This document shows, piece by piece, positions 16,386 through 25,067 of a stretch of 64,000 nt of DNA. A program made the position numbers and the translations under genes. The stretch comes from Tersicoccus mangrovi. Its GTDB lineage: Bacteria; Actinomycetota; Actinomycetes; Actinomycetales; Micrococcaceae. Position 1 is the stretch's first letter; every line of letters starts with the position of its first letter. The notes below the pieces were generated by a model, which did not search any database, had not been told where the DNA came from, and was given only the letters and a program-made list of their open reading frames with translations. The stretch lies in NCBI RefSeq assembly GCF_036881825.1, contig NZ_JBAJMW010000009.1, positions 62,001 through 126,000 on the forward strand, read 5' to 3'.

Positions 16386-17522
16386 TCAGGGCGCGGGGAC
16401 GGCGATGCCGGCGTCGGCCAGCTCCTGCATCCGGTCGAGGAAGGCGCTGGTCTCGGCCTCGGTGCCGGCACTGACCCGCAGCCGGCCGTGCAGGCCGATG
16501 TCGCGGATGATGACGCCGGCGTCGAGCAGGCCGTGCCACACCGCCTCCGGATCCTGCAGCGGGCCGAAGAGGACGAAGTTCGAGTCCGACGGAGTGGGCG
16601 TCAGCCCGAGCCGGTCCAGACCGTCGACGATGCGGTCCCGCTGGGCCTTGATGTCCTCGACGGTGGCGAGCAGCGCGTCGGCGTGGGCGAGGGCCGCCAG
16701 GGCCACCGCCTGGGTGACGGCCGAGAGGTGGTACGGCAGCCGGACGAGGCGCAGCGCGTCCGTGACCTCGGGGGCGGCGGCCATGTAGCCCAGGCGCGTG
16801 CCGGCCATGCCGAAGGCCTTGCTCATGGTGCGCGAGATGATCAGGCGTTCCCGGCCCGGCAGCAGCTCGAGGGCGCTGGGCGTGCCGGTGTGGGCGAACT
16901 CAGCGTAGGCCTCGTCGACGATCACCATGGATCGGGTGGCCTCCGTCGCCGCGTAGACCGCCTCGATGACATCGAGGCCGGTGGACGTGCCCGTGGGGTT
17001 GTTCGGGCTGCAGACGATGACGACGTCCGGAGCGTGCTCCCGCACCTGGGCCGCGGCGGACTCGGCGGTGAGCGTGAAGTCCGCCTCCCGGGTCCCGGCG
17101 ATGTAGCCGGTGTCGGTCCCCGCGGCCAGGAGCGGATACATGGAGTACGTGGGCGGGAAGCTCATCAGCGTCCGGCCGGGCCCGGCGAACGCCTGGAGGA
17201 TCTGCTGCAGCACCTCGTTGGACCCGTTCGCCGCCCACAGCCGATCCGCGGTCAGCCCGTGCCCGAGGTAGCGGGCCAGACTCTCGCGCATCGTGGTGAA
17301 CTCCCGGTCGGGGTACCGGTTGAGGGTCTCGAGGGTGCCCTCGACGCCCGTGACGATCGCCTCCCGCACGGCCGTCGGCAACGGATGCGTGTTCTCGTTG
17401 ACGTTCAGTTGGATCGGCACGTCGATCTGCGGTGCCCCGTAGGGGACGGTACCCCGCAGATTCTCGCGCAGCGGCAGCGCGTTCAGGCGCTCCAGTCGTT
17501 CCTCGGCGCTCGTGGGATTCAC
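16386..17522 (-). CDS. hisC: Histidinol-phosphate aminotransferase
   Basis: 378 residues, class I/II PLP aminotransferase. LNVNENTHPLP, WAANGSNEVLQQILQAF, the Asp motif VIVDEAYAEF and the PLP lysine in SRTMSKAFGMAGTRLGY are all present. It transfers the amino group from glutamate to imidazole acetol phosphate. The GTG at 17522 is preceded by TAGACT with a 6-nt gap and has no ribosome site, so the mRNA is probably leaderless. It leads the hisC-hisB-hisH-hisA-sseB series; hisD, which precedes it in many actinobacteria, is absent here. Confidence 0.95.
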   Translation of the reverse strand: MNPTSAEERLERLNALPLRENLRGTVPYGAPQIDVPIQLNVNENTHPLPTAVREAIVTGVEGTLETLNRYPDREFTTMRESLARYLGHGLTADRLWAANGSNEVLQQILQAFAGPGRTLMSFPPTYSMYPLLAAGTDTGYIAGTREADFTLTAESAAAQVREHAPDVVIVCSPNNPTGTSTGLDVIEAVYAATEATRSMVIVDEAYAEFAHTGTPSALELLPGRERLIISRTMSKAFGMAGTRLGYMAAAPEVTDALRLVRLPYHLSAVTQAVALAALAHADALLATVEDIKAQRDRIVDGLDRLGLTPTPSDSNFVLFGPLQDPEAVWHGLLDAGVIIRDIGLHGRLRVSAGTEAETSAFLDRMQELADAGIAVPAP

Positions 17523-17528
17523 CGTCCC

Positions 17529-17534
17529 AGTCTA
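17529..17534 (-). promoter_or_regulatory. -10 hexamer TAGACT, hisC (leaderless)
   Basis: TAGACT on the minus strand ends 6 nt before the hisC GTG. It is the only promoter-like element in the 132-bp gap from the LysM gene. Confidence 0.55.
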
Positions 17535-17654
17535 GGAAAGCCGCCCGGGCGCCCGCGAATCGCCGTTGTCGTGATCCCGCACGCGGGCTGCGCGCGGGAG
17601 ACTCACAGCGCGCCGGCCACGGGCAGCGCCCCCACTCACGGCGCGAGACGCCCG

Positions 17655-18245
17655 TCAGGAGCCGAGCGGAATGTAGAGCTTGCGGCCGGCGTCGATGTGG
17701 TCCCCGCTCAACCCGTTGAGGCTGACGATCTTCGCGACGACGTCCCGGGTGTCACGCCCGTGCGCGTTCTCGGCCGCCACCTGCCACAGGGACTGACCCG
17801 GCTGGACCGTCACCTGCACGGCGGGCGTCGACGGCACCTGCCGGACTCCTTGTTCGGCCGCCGCCGGCGCCGTCGTGAACACCCCGACCACCGTCAGCAG
17901 GACGGCCACGGCGAGCAGCACCGGCAGGCCGACGAAGACGAGCCGGCCCCGCCGCGTCAGATGCAGCGGCGACCGCGACACGCGGCGGGACGCGGCGGCA
18001 GCAGGGACCACGGCCGGACGCGCCGCGGTCGGATGCGCCGCACCAGCCGGACGCGCAGCGGCGACACGGGCCGGGGCGGTCCGCGCAGCCGCCGCCTGTG
18101 CGACGCGCGGACGGACGGCCCGCAGAGGAGCGGGTGCCGGACGCCGGACGCTGCGGACCGCGGGCCGCGCTGCGGTGGCAGCCGCGCGCGGGCTGCGGTG
18201 GAGAGACAGGGTGAAGCTCGGTGCGTGCAGGACGTGGGTCGACAT
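17655..18245 (-). CDS. LysM membrane-anchored protein next to lexA (Rv2719c/YneA-like SOS cell-division inhibitor candidate)
   Basis: 196 residues. An Ala/Arg/Pro-rich cytoplasmic part (1-100) is followed by one transmembrane helix (102-123) and a C-terminal LysM peptidoglycan-binding domain (145-193, VTVQPGQSLWQVAAENAHG...KLYIPLG). Gene position, divergent from lexA with SOS boxes between, and architecture match the Rv2719c/DivS/YneA group, which pause septation during DNA damage. The ATG at 18245 has GAGGAGG upstream; a longer in-frame start at 18341 would place the SOS box inside the coding region and is rejected. Function is inferred from context. Confidence 0.8.
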   Translation of the reverse strand: MSTHVLHAPSFTLSLHRSPRAAATAARPAVRSVRRPAPAPLRAVRPRVAQAAAARTAPARVAAARPAGAAHPTAARPAVVPAAAASRRVSRSPLHLTRRGRLVFVGLPVLLAVAVLLTVVGVFTTAPAAAEQGVRQVPSTPAVQVTVQPGQSLWQVAAENAHGRDTRDVVAKIVSLNGLSGDHIDAGRKLYIPLGS

Positions 18246-18300
18246 GCCAGCCTCCTCGGTCGGGGACCCGGGATGCATCCGCCGCGGCCGTTCACCGCGT

Positions 18301-18316
18301 TCGAACACATCTTCGA
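18301..18316 (-). promoter_or_regulatory. LexA box controlling the LysM gene
   Basis: TCGAACACATCTTCGA has a perfect left half and one mismatch in the right half compared with CGAAC-N4-GTTCG. It lies 56 bp upstream of the LysM ATG, downstream of a candidate minus-strand promoter (TCGACA, 18 bp, TAGAAA). Confidence 0.75.
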
Positions 18317-18368
18317 ATCTGTTCTGGTCCATTTCTAGCACTGATCATCGAACGATGTCGAGACTCGC

Positions 18369-18384
18369 TAGAACATGTGTTTGA
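18369..18384 (+). promoter_or_regulatory. LexA box of lexA (autoregulation)
   Basis: TAGAACATGTGTTTGA is a symmetric palindrome differing from the consensus at one mirrored position in each half. It overlaps the -35 element of the lexA promoter. Confidence 0.75.
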
Positions 18385-18409
18385 AAACGCTCCCCTGCTC
18401 CCCTACCGT
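18381..18409 (+). promoter_or_regulatory. lexA promoter
   Basis: TTGAAA (18381-18386) and TACCGT (18404-18409) are spaced by 17 bp. The LexA box overlaps the -35 hexamer. Transcription would begin near 18416, giving a leader of about 113 nt. Confidence 0.65.
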
Positions 18410-18528
18410 GAGGCGCAGGGAGCCGGTTTGGTTCCCAGTGCACCAACCGCCACCGACAGAACTGCCGAGAGCCGATTCCGCCACCGCTCGTGGGCCGTGA
18501 CATCGGGACCGTGAGAGGACAGACCGAC

Positions 18529-19218
18529 GTGCAGCGAAGCGCAGGGACCCGGGGCCTGACCGCCCGTCAGCAGAAGATCCTCGAGACCATCCAGCGCTCC
18601 GTCACGGCCAAGGGCTATCCGCCGTCCATGCGGGAGATCGGCGACACCGTCGGGCTGGCCAGCCTCTCGAGCGTCACGCACCAGCTGGGCCAGCTCGAGC
18701 GCCTCGGCTACCTGCGCCGCGACCCCAAGCGACCGCGCGCCATGGAGGTGCTCATCCCCCTGACGCTGGCCGAGGAGCCCGTTCCCGCCGGCGACGCCGA
18801 CGCGGCCGTACTCGCTCCCACGCCGCTGGCCCCGTCGGCCACCGACACCGCGATGGTCCCGCTCGTGGGGCGGATCGCCGCCGGTGGCCCGATCCTGGCC
18901 GACCAGCAGGTCGAGGACGTCATGCCGCTGCCGCGCCGCCTCGTCGGGCATGGGGAACTGTTCATGCTGCAGGTCGCCGGTGACTCGATGATCGACGCGG
19001 CCATCTGCGACGGCGACTGGGTCGTGGTGCGGCGGCAGAACGCCGCGGAGAACGGCGACATCGTGGCCGCGCTGCTCGACGACGAGGCGACGGTCAAGAC
19101 CTTCCGGCAGCGCGACGGCCACACCTGGCTGCTCCCCCAGAACACCCAGTACGAGCCGATTCTCGGCGACCACGCCACCGTGATGGGCAAGGTCGTCTCC
19201 GTGGTGCGCGCGCTCTAG
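18529..19218 (+). CDS. lexA: SOS repressor LexA
   Basis: 229 residues from the GTG at 18529, which has AGAGGA upstream; an in-frame GTG at 18490 would add 13 residues and lacks a ribosome site. The N-terminal winged helix (LTARQQKILETIQRSV, YPPSMREIGDTVGLASLSSV) recognises the SOS box. The autoprotease domain has the Ala118-Gly119 cleavage site (GRIAAGGP) and the Ser153/Lys190 dyad (GDSMIDAAI, ATVKTF). RecA filaments trigger self-cleavage. Target boxes seen here lie before the radical SAM gene, the LysM gene, lexA itself and recA. Confidence 0.97.
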   Translation: MQRSAGTRGLTARQQKILETIQRSVTAKGYPPSMREIGDTVGLASLSSVTHQLGQLERLGYLRRDPKRPRAMEVLIPLTLAEEPVPAGDADAAVLAPTPLAPSATDTAMVPLVGRIAAGGPILADQQVEDVMPLPRRLVGHGELFMLQVAGDSMIDAAICDGDWVVVRRQNAAENGDIVAALLDDEATVKTFRQRDGHTWLLPQNTQYEPILGDHATVMGKVVSVVRAL

Positions 19219-19226
19219 TCACTCGG

Positions 19227-19251
19227 GCGCGAGGCGCTCGGCCCCTCGCGC
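19227..19251. terminator. Hairpin between the convergent lexA and DinG-type genes
   Basis: GCGCGAGG (19227-19234) pairs with CCTCGCGC (19244-19251). No T tract. It fits a bidirectional terminator in the 47-bp gap. Confidence 0.6.
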
Positions 19252-19265
19252 GAAGTTCCGCGAGC

Positions 19266-21437
19266 TCAGCTCGCCGCCTCAGCTCCCGACGTGTTCGTCG
19301 CGGCACCGGCATCGGCCGCCGCGAGCCGCTCCAGTGCGGCCAGGGCCACGTCGCGGTCCGTCGTGGTCCAGAACGGCGGCAGCGACGCCCTCAGGAAACC
19401 GCCGTAGCCCGCCGTCGCGAGCCGCGAGTCCAGGACGGCGACGACACCGCGATCCCCGCGGCTGCGGATCAACCGACCCGCCCCCTGAGCGAGGCGCACG
19501 GCGGCATGGGAGGCCGCGACGGCCATGAAGCCGTTGCCGCCGGCCCCGGCGACCGCACGGGTGCGCGCCGTCGAGAGCGGGTCGTCCGGCCGGGGGAACG
19601 GGATCTTGTCGATGACGACGAGCCGGCACGCGGGCCCGGGCACGTCGACGCCCTGCCACAGCGACATGGTGCCGAACAGGCAGGTGTCGGGATCCGCGGC
19701 GAACTGCTCGATGAGCGCCGCCGTGCTGCCCTCCCCCTGGCACAGGATCGGCACGTCGAGCTTCTCGCGCAGCACGTCGGCCGCCTGCTCGGCGGCGCGG
19801 CGGGCCGAGAACAGTCCCAGGGCGCCACCGCCGGACGCCCGGATCAAAGCCTCCAGCTCCTCGAGGGCGGCCGGGGAGATGCCCTGCGAGGGCCGCGGCA
19901 GGTGCTTGGCCACGTAGAGCACGCCCTGGCGCGGATAGTCGAACGGGGAGCCGACGTCGACGCCGGTCCAGGCCGGAGCGCCGGCGCCCTGCAGCCCGAG
20001 CGCGCCGGCGACGGGCTCGAACGCGGCGCCGATGGCCAGGGTCGCGGACGTGAGCACGACGGTCCGGTCGGCGAACAGGCCGTCGCGCAGGCGCCCGGCC
20101 ACCGAGAGCGGCGCGATCGTCAGGGTCGCGGGATCGGTCGGGTCCGCCTCGGCGTAGCCGGTCTGCGGCGACCAGTGCCCCGGGCGGGAGACCCACACCG
20201 CGTCGCTGGCGGGCGCGGCGGCGAGCAGGCGCTCGGCCACGTCGTGCACCTGGGTGAGGCGGGAGCGGGCCATCTGCCGGCCGCCGTCGGCCGCCGCGCC
20301 CTGCGTGGGCTTCGAATCGGAGAGCGCGGCGCGGGTCGCGGCCAGCATCCGGTTGACGGCGGTCGCCGCCTCCTCGTCGAGTCCGCGCGCGAGCAGCCCG
20401 GTCGGGGCGGTCGCCAGGGCGGCGTCGAAGCCGTCGGCGGCCTCGTGCAGGGCGGTGACGTCGATCGCAGTGTGGCGGCGCGCGGCGGTCGCGGCGGTGT
20501 GCACCATCGTGGAGGAGAGCTGACCGGTCACAGCGCCGGTCACCCGGTCGGCCAGTTCGTGGGCCTCGTCGATGACGGCGACGTCGTAGTCCGGCAGCAC
20601 GGCCAGGCCCTCGAAGGCGTCGATCGCGAGCATCGCGTGATTGGTGACGACGACGTCGGCCTCGGCGCCGCGCTGCCGGGCCCGCTCGCTGAAGCACTCG
20701 GCGGCCACGGGGCACCGCTGCGCGCCGATGCACTCCATGGCGCTGACCGACACCTGGCGCCACGCGCGTTCGGACACGCCAGGGCGCAGCTCGTCGCGGT
20801 CCCCGGTGTCGGTCTTCTCGGCCCACTCCCGCAGGCGGGTGATCTCCCTGCCGAGCGCGCTGATCGGGCCGTCGGCGCGCCCGGTGTCGTTGCGGGAGGC
20901 CCCCGGGTGCGGGGCGGCCGTGTCCGCTGCGAGGCTGAAGAGGGTGTCGGCCGGGTCCTCCTCGGCGGGGAAGCCGCCGTCGAGCTTGTGCCGGCACACG
21001 TAGTTGCCGCGCCCTTTGACGAGGGCGACGTCGATCGGCCGGTCCAGTTCGGGTGCGAGGGCGTCGAGCAGCCGGGGCAGGTCACGGCCGACGATCTGGG
21101 ACTGCAGGGCGAGCGTCGCGGTGGCCACGAGCACGGGCCGGTCCGCGTCGAGGGCGTGCCGGATCAGCGGGACCAGGTACGCCAGGGACTTGCCGGTGCC
21201 GGTGCCCGCCTGCACGAGCAGGTGCCGACCGTCGGCGATCGCCGACTCGACGTGCTCGAGCATCGCGCGCTGCCCGTCGCGGCGCTCACCGCCCAGACCG
21301 GCGACCGCGGCGTCGAGCAGCGCGGTCGCCGAGGCGGTCGGGCCGGCGTCGGCGGCGCCCGCATCGGCCCGCCCCTTGCCGCGCTGGTCGGTACCGCGTT
21401 GGGCCTTCCCGGTGCGCGGGGCGGCGTCGGCGCTCAC
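19266..21437 (-). CDS. ATP-dependent DNA helicase, DinG/XPD-like
   Basis: 723 residues, superfamily 2. Walker A is at 78-84 (GTGTGKS) and the DEAH box at 290-293. Four cysteines (C148, C236, C242, C248) in the spacing of XPD/DinG iron-sulfur helicases mark a 4Fe-4S cluster. Late motifs (LFGTMSLWQGVDVPGP, QGAGRLIRS) complete the helicase core. It is expected to unwind D-loops, R-loops or G-quadruplexes 5' to 3'. The GTG start at 21437 overlaps the hflX stop (GTGA), so it is coupled to hflX. No LexA box precedes that operon despite lexA being next door. Confidence 0.92.
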   Translation of the reverse strand: MSADAAPRTGKAQRGTDQRGKGRADAGAADAGPTASATALLDAAVAGLGGERRDGQRAMLEHVESAIADGRHLLVQAGTGTGKSLAYLVPLIRHALDADRPVLVATATLALQSQIVGRDLPRLLDALAPELDRPIDVALVKGRGNYVCRHKLDGGFPAEEDPADTLFSLAADTAAPHPGASRNDTGRADGPISALGREITRLREWAEKTDTGDRDELRPGVSERAWRQVSVSAMECIGAQRCPVAAECFSERARQRGAEADVVVTNHAMLAIDAFEGLAVLPDYDVAVIDEAHELADRVTGAVTGQLSSTMVHTAATAARRHTAIDVTALHEAADGFDAALATAPTGLLARGLDEEAATAVNRMLAATRAALSDSKPTQGAAADGGRQMARSRLTQVHDVAERLLAAAPASDAVWVSRPGHWSPQTGYAEADPTDPATLTIAPLSVAGRLRDGLFADRTVVLTSATLAIGAAFEPVAGALGLQGAGAPAWTGVDVGSPFDYPRQGVLYVAKHLPRPSQGISPAALEELEALIRASGGGALGLFSARRAAEQAADVLREKLDVPILCQGEGSTAALIEQFAADPDTCLFGTMSLWQGVDVPGPACRLVVIDKIPFPRPDDPLSTARTRAVAGAGGNGFMAVAASHAAVRLAQGAGRLIRSRGDRGVVAVLDSRLATAGYGGFLRASLPPFWTTTDRDVALAALERLAAADAGAATNTSGAEAAS

Positions 21438-23068
21438 GCGGTCACGACGAACGGGTCGAGCAGGGGCCGCAGCCCGGCCCGCACCCGCACGGTCAAGCGC
21501 GTCCCGTCGGGATCGTGGTGCAGGGTGACGATCTGCGCGTCCGGCCCGTGCAGTCGCGAGAGGACGTCGCCCCGCTCGTACGGGACGAGCAGGTCGAGCG
21601 CCTGGTCCGGCCGCGGGATCGTGGCGGCGATCCGTTCCTTCAGCTCGGCAATGCCCTTCCCGGTGCGGGCGGAGACGACGATGCTCGACGGCTCGCGCCG
21701 GCGCAGCCGCTCGAGGGTGAACTCGTCGGCGGCGTCCGCCTTGTTCAGGACGATGATCTCCGGGATGTCCCGCGCGTCGACCTCGGCGAGGACCTCGCGG
21801 ACCGCGGCGATCTGCCCCTCCGGGTCGGGGTGCGAGGCGTCGACGACGTGCAGGATGACGTCCGCGTCGGCGACCTCCTCGAGCGTGGACCGGAACGCCT
21901 CGACGAGCTGGGTGGGCAGGGACCGGACGAAACCGACGGTGTCGGCGAGCGTGTAGCCGATGCCGTCGTCGGTCTCGGCCTTGCGCACGGTCGGGTCCAG
22001 GGTCGCGAACAGGGCGTTCTCGACGAGCACACCGGCGTCGGTGAGCCGGTTCAGCAGCGAGGACTTGCCGGCGTTGGTGTACCCGGCGATGGCGACCGAG
22101 GGCACCTCGTTGCGGCGCCGATTGCCGCGCTTGGTCACCCGGGCCGGTTCCATCGCCGCGATCTGGCGGCGCAGCTTGGCCATGCGCGTGCGGATGCGGC
22201 GCCGGTCCAGCTCGATCTTCGTCTCACCGGGACCACGGGAGCCGATACCGCCACCGGCGACGCCCACGCGCCCACCGGCCTGCCGGGACATCGACTCGCC
22301 CCAGCCACGCAGGCGCGGCAACAGGTACTCCAGCTGCGCGAGCTCGACCTGCGCCTTGCCCTCGCGCGACTTGGCGTGCTGGGCGAAGATGTCGAGGATC
22401 AGGGCCGTCCGGTCGATGACCTTGACCTTGACGATGTCCTCGAGCCCACGCCGCTGGGACGGGGAGAGCTCGGAGTCGACGACGACGGTGTCGGCGCCGG
22501 ACGATGCGACGATGGCGCGCAGTTCCTCCGCCTTGCCGGAGCCGAGGAAGGTGCCGGGATCCGGCGTCAGGCGGCGCTGGACGATGCCGTCGAGCACCTC
22601 GGAGCCGGCGGTCTCGGCGAGCGCGGCGAGTTCGCGCAGGGAGTTCTCGGCGTCCGCGGCGGTGCCGGCGGTCCACAGGCCGGCGAGCACGACGCGCTCG
22701 AGGCGCAACTGCCGGTACTCGACCTCGGTGACGTCCTCGAGTTCGGTGGACAGCCCCGCGACGCGGCGGAGTGCGCGCCGATCGGCGCGGTCGTCCTGGT
22801 CGCCGTCGTAGTCGGTGCGGTCCTCCTGACCCTCGGCGAGGGCCAGGGCACGGCGGTCGAGGATGCGGTCGGCCGTGTTGTTGCCGGCCGCGTGGTTCCC
22901 GGCGGTGTTGTTGCCGGCTGCGCCGGGGTTGCCGTTGCGGTGGGTGCGGCCACCGGCGTCGGTGACGGCGTCCTCCCGGGCCAGGATGCGATCGATGACG
23001 CCCTGCATGTCCTCGGGACCCAGTTCGCGGGCCGGAGTGGACGTGGTGGGCTGTCGGGGGTGGGTCAT
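21434..23068 (-). CDS. hflX: Ribosome-associated GTPase HflX
   Basis: 544 residues. The N-terminal nucleotide-binding domain of HflX spans about 120-320 (LTPDPGTFLGSGKAEEL, RQAGGRVGVAGGGIGSRGPGETKIE), followed by a Ras-like G domain with P-loop GYTNAGKS (329-336), DTVGF and NKAD. It splits stalled or stressed ribosomes. The first 115 residues are poorly conserved, charged, and contain a short GNNTAGNHAAGNNTA repeat. I start at the ATG 23068 with AAGGAG close upstream; a frame to 23161 is open but unsupported. Divergent from the rsmC-like gene; the 232-bp gap between them otherwise shows only that gene's -10. Confidence 0.93.
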   Translation of the reverse strand: MTHPRQPTTSTPARELGPEDMQGVIDRILAREDAVTDAGGRTHRNGNPGAAGNNTAGNHAAGNNTADRILDRRALALAEGQEDRTDYDGDQDDRADRRALRRVAGLSTELEDVTEVEYRQLRLERVVLAGLWTAGTAADAENSLRELAALAETAGSEVLDGIVQRRLTPDPGTFLGSGKAEELRAIVASSGADTVVVDSELSPSQRRGLEDIVKVKVIDRTALILDIFAQHAKSREGKAQVELAQLEYLLPRLRGWGESMSRQAGGRVGVAGGGIGSRGPGETKIELDRRRIRTRMAKLRRQIAAMEPARVTKRGNRRRNEVPSVAIAGYTNAGKSSLLNRLTDAGVLVENALFATLDPTVRKAETDDGIGYTLADTVGFVRSLPTQLVEAFRSTLEEVADADVILHVVDASHPDPEGQIAAVREVLAEVDARDIPEIIVLNKADAADEFTLERLRRREPSSIVVSARTGKGIAELKERIAATIPRPDQALDLLVPYERGDVLSRLHGPDAQIVTLHHDPDGTRLTVRVRAGLRPLLDPFVVTA

Positions 23069-23287
23069 GGTCTCCTTGATGCTCTGCCGTCCGGCGCATC
23101 CGCGATTCGTCGTGATGAGGTTCGTGGCGGTGCAGCCGGGTATCTCCATGGTAGTCGCCACCCCGTCGGACGGGACGGATTCTCCACAGGCGTCAACGTC
23201 GACGCCGGCGGGTCTCTTCCCGGTCCTTCCACGCCGTCGGGCGGATCGCGCCGCCCGGCCGCGTCCGGCGTCGCCCGGGTGGATCGC

Positions 23288-23293
23288 TACGCT
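23288..23293 (+). promoter_or_regulatory. -10 hexamer TACGCT, rsmC-like gene (leaderless)
   Basis: TACGCT ends 7 nt before the ATG at 23301, with no ribosome site between. Confidence 0.6.
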
Positions 23294-23300
23294 GGGACCG

Positions 23301-23921
23301 ATGTCCGAGCACTACTTCTCCGCGCAGCCCTCCGGCCCCCTGACGGTCCGCCCCGTGACCGTCACCCTGGCCGATCGCACGGTCACCGTCAGCACGGCCG
23401 GCGGTGTCTTCAGCCCCGACGCCGTCGACAAGGGCACCGCCGTGCTGCTCAAGCACGCCCCCGAGCCGCCGGCCACCGGGCGCTTCCTCGACCTCGGCTG
23501 CGGATGGGGGCCGATGGCGCTCACGCTCGCGCTGCGCTCCCCCGAGGCCGACGTCGTCGCCGTCGATGTCAACACGCGGGCGCTCGAGCTCGTGCGGCGC
23601 AACGCCGCGACGCTCGGGCTGGACCGGATCCGTGCCGCCGAGCCGGACGAGGTGCCCGCCGGCGAGGAGTTCGACCTGATCTGGTCCAACCCTCCGATCC
23701 GGGTGGGCAAGGCCGTGCTGCACGACCTGCTGACCACCTGGGTGCCGCGGCTGGCGCCGGGCGGGACGGCGCTGCTCGTCGTGCAGAAGAACCTCGGCGC
23801 GGACTCGCTGCAGCGCTGGCTCAGCGACACCCTGTCCGAGCGACACGGCGACGCGTTCACGGTGGACCGCGCCACCACCGACAAGGGCTTCCGGCTCATC
23901 GAGGTCGTCCGCGCCGACTGA
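23301..23921 (+). CDS. RsmC-like 16S rRNA (guanine-N2) methyltransferase
   Basis: 206 residues. It has the single C-terminal methyltransferase domain of RsmC-type proteins: FSAQPSGP at the start, TAGGVFSPDAVDKGTAVLL, SAM-binding motif FLDLGCGWGPMAL (about 63-75), and the catalytic motif WSNPPIRVGK (NPPI) typical of exocyclic-amine methyltransferases acting on guanine. It is predicted to make m2G1207 in 16S rRNA. Many actinobacteria keep this short form between hflX and dapF, as here. Convergent with dapF. Confidence 0.85.
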   Translation: MSEHYFSAQPSGPLTVRPVTVTLADRTVTVSTAGGVFSPDAVDKGTAVLLKHAPEPPATGRFLDLGCGWGPMALTLALRSPEADVVAVDVNTRALELVRRNAATLGLDRIRAAEPDEVPAGEEFDLIWSNPPIRVGKAVLHDLLTTWVPRLAPGGTALLVVQKNLGADSLQRWLSDTLSERHGDAFTVDRATTDKGFRLIEVVRAD

Positions 23922-23940
23922 GAGCTGCTTCGGGCTGTCG

Positions 23941-23978
23941 CGTCGGAGACCGATCAGAGCGTCGGAGACCGATCAGAG
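23941..23978. repeat. 19-bp perfect tandem duplication spanning the dapF stop codon
   Basis: CGTCGGAGACCGATCAGAG occurs twice head to tail (23941-23959, 23960-23978). The dapF stop (23975-23973) lies in the second copy. Confidence 0.92.
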
Positions 23979-24980
23979 CAGGTCGACGCGTCCCACCAGC
24001 ACCGCCGGACCGCTCAGTTCGACGTGCTCGGTGCCGTCCGCCGCGGGGGTGAACGCCACGCCGACGACGCCACCCGGGACGGCGACGGTGTACCGGTCGG
24101 GCGCGCCCGTGCCGGCCCAGAAGCGGATGGCCGCGGCCGCGGCACAGGCTCCGGTGCCGCACGACTGGGTCTCCCCCACGCCGCGCTCGTGCACCCGCAT
24201 CGCCAGGGCGGCGACGCCGTCGGCAGCCACGAGCGGGTCGGCCGGCACGACGAACTCGACGTTGGTGCCGGCGGGCGGCAGCGGGTCGACGCTCGGCGCG
24301 CGCACGAGTGCGAGCGCGTCCAGCTCGTCGGTCGAGGCGAGCGCGACGACGGTGTGCGGGTTGCCCATGCTGATGGAGACGGCGGGCCGGTCGACGTCGA
24401 CGCCGTTCGTGCGCACCAGCGCGTCGGTGCCCCGCTCCTGCGCGGTGGCCGCGTCGATGAGGGTCCACGGTCCCATGTCCACGGCGTACCCGCCGTCGAC
24501 GACCCGGACGTACTTGACGCCGGCGCGGGTGCCGACGGGCAGCACCTGGCCGGGCTCGACGGTGGCCAGGCCCTCGCGGCGCACGAACTCGGCGAATACC
24601 CGGACCCCGTTGCCGCACATCTCCGACAGGGAACCGTCCGCGTTGCGGTAGTCCATGAACCACTCGGCGGCCGGCTCGGCCTCGAGCAGCGCACGGCCCT
24701 CGGGCAGCAGGCGGGACGGGACGGCGCGGATCATCCCGTCGGCGCCGATACCGCGGTGGCGGTCGCACAGGGCGGCCGCGGTGGGCTCGTCCACGGGGCG
24801 GGTGCCGTCGGGATCCGCAAGGAGGACGAAGTCGTTGCCGGTGCCGTGACCCTTGGTCAGGGTGACGCCGGCCCAGCGCTCCGCGGCGCGGGCCAGGACG
24901 TCGTCGTGCACCGCGTTCGGCGACGGTGCCGCCGCGGAATCGGCGTCGGGCGTGGCAGAGGCCGGCGTGGCGGAGGGCAT
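23973..24980 (-). CDS. dapF: Diaminopimelate epimerase
   Basis: 335 residues. The two catalytic cysteines are Cys122 (SEMCGNGVR) and Cys274 (SCGTGA), with GHGTGNDFVLL and DGMIR typical of the family. It converts LL- to meso-diaminopimelate for lysine and peptidoglycan. The N-terminus has about 38 extra residues rich in Ala, Pro and Ser. The ATG at 24980 is preceded by TACGCT and 6 nt, without ribosome site; an upstream in-frame start at 25034 is less likely. Confidence 0.95.
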   Translation of the reverse strand: MPSATPASATPDADSAAAPSPNAVHDDVLARAAERWAGVTLTKGHGTGNDFVLLADPDGTRPVDEPTAAALCDRHRGIGADGMIRAVPSRLLPEGRALLEAEPAAEWFMDYRNADGSLSEMCGNGVRVFAEFVRREGLATVEPGQVLPVGTRAGVKYVRVVDGGYAVDMGPWTLIDAATAQERGTDALVRTNGVDVDRPAVSISMGNPHTVVALASTDELDALALVRAPSVDPLPPAGTNVEFVVPADPLVAADGVAALAMRVHERGVGETQSCGTGACAAAAAIRFWAGTGAPDRYTVAVPGGVVGVAFTPAADGTEHVELSGPAVLVGRVDLL

Positions 24981-24986
24981 GGTTCC

Positions 24987-24992
24987 AGCGTA
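24987..24992 (-). promoter_or_regulatory. -10 hexamer TACGCT, dapF (leaderless)
   Basis: TACGCT on the minus strand lies 6 nt before the dapF ATG. Confidence 0.6.
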
Positions 24993-25067
24993 GCGCCCGG
25001 GCCTTCCCGCCGGCTCGTGGAGGGACGTCCGCATCGGACTTCTCGGGGGGAGCAGTCGCGGACGGGG

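Noticed and set aside
18246..18341. Longer start (18341) for the LysM protein
   Set aside because: It would place the LexA box inside the coding sequence, while the ATG at 18245 has a strong GAGGAGG ribosome site.
18347..18362. Third LexA box TCGAACGATGTCGAGA between lexA and the LysM gene
   Set aside because: The left half fits but the right half lacks GTTCG; too many mismatches to count as a site.
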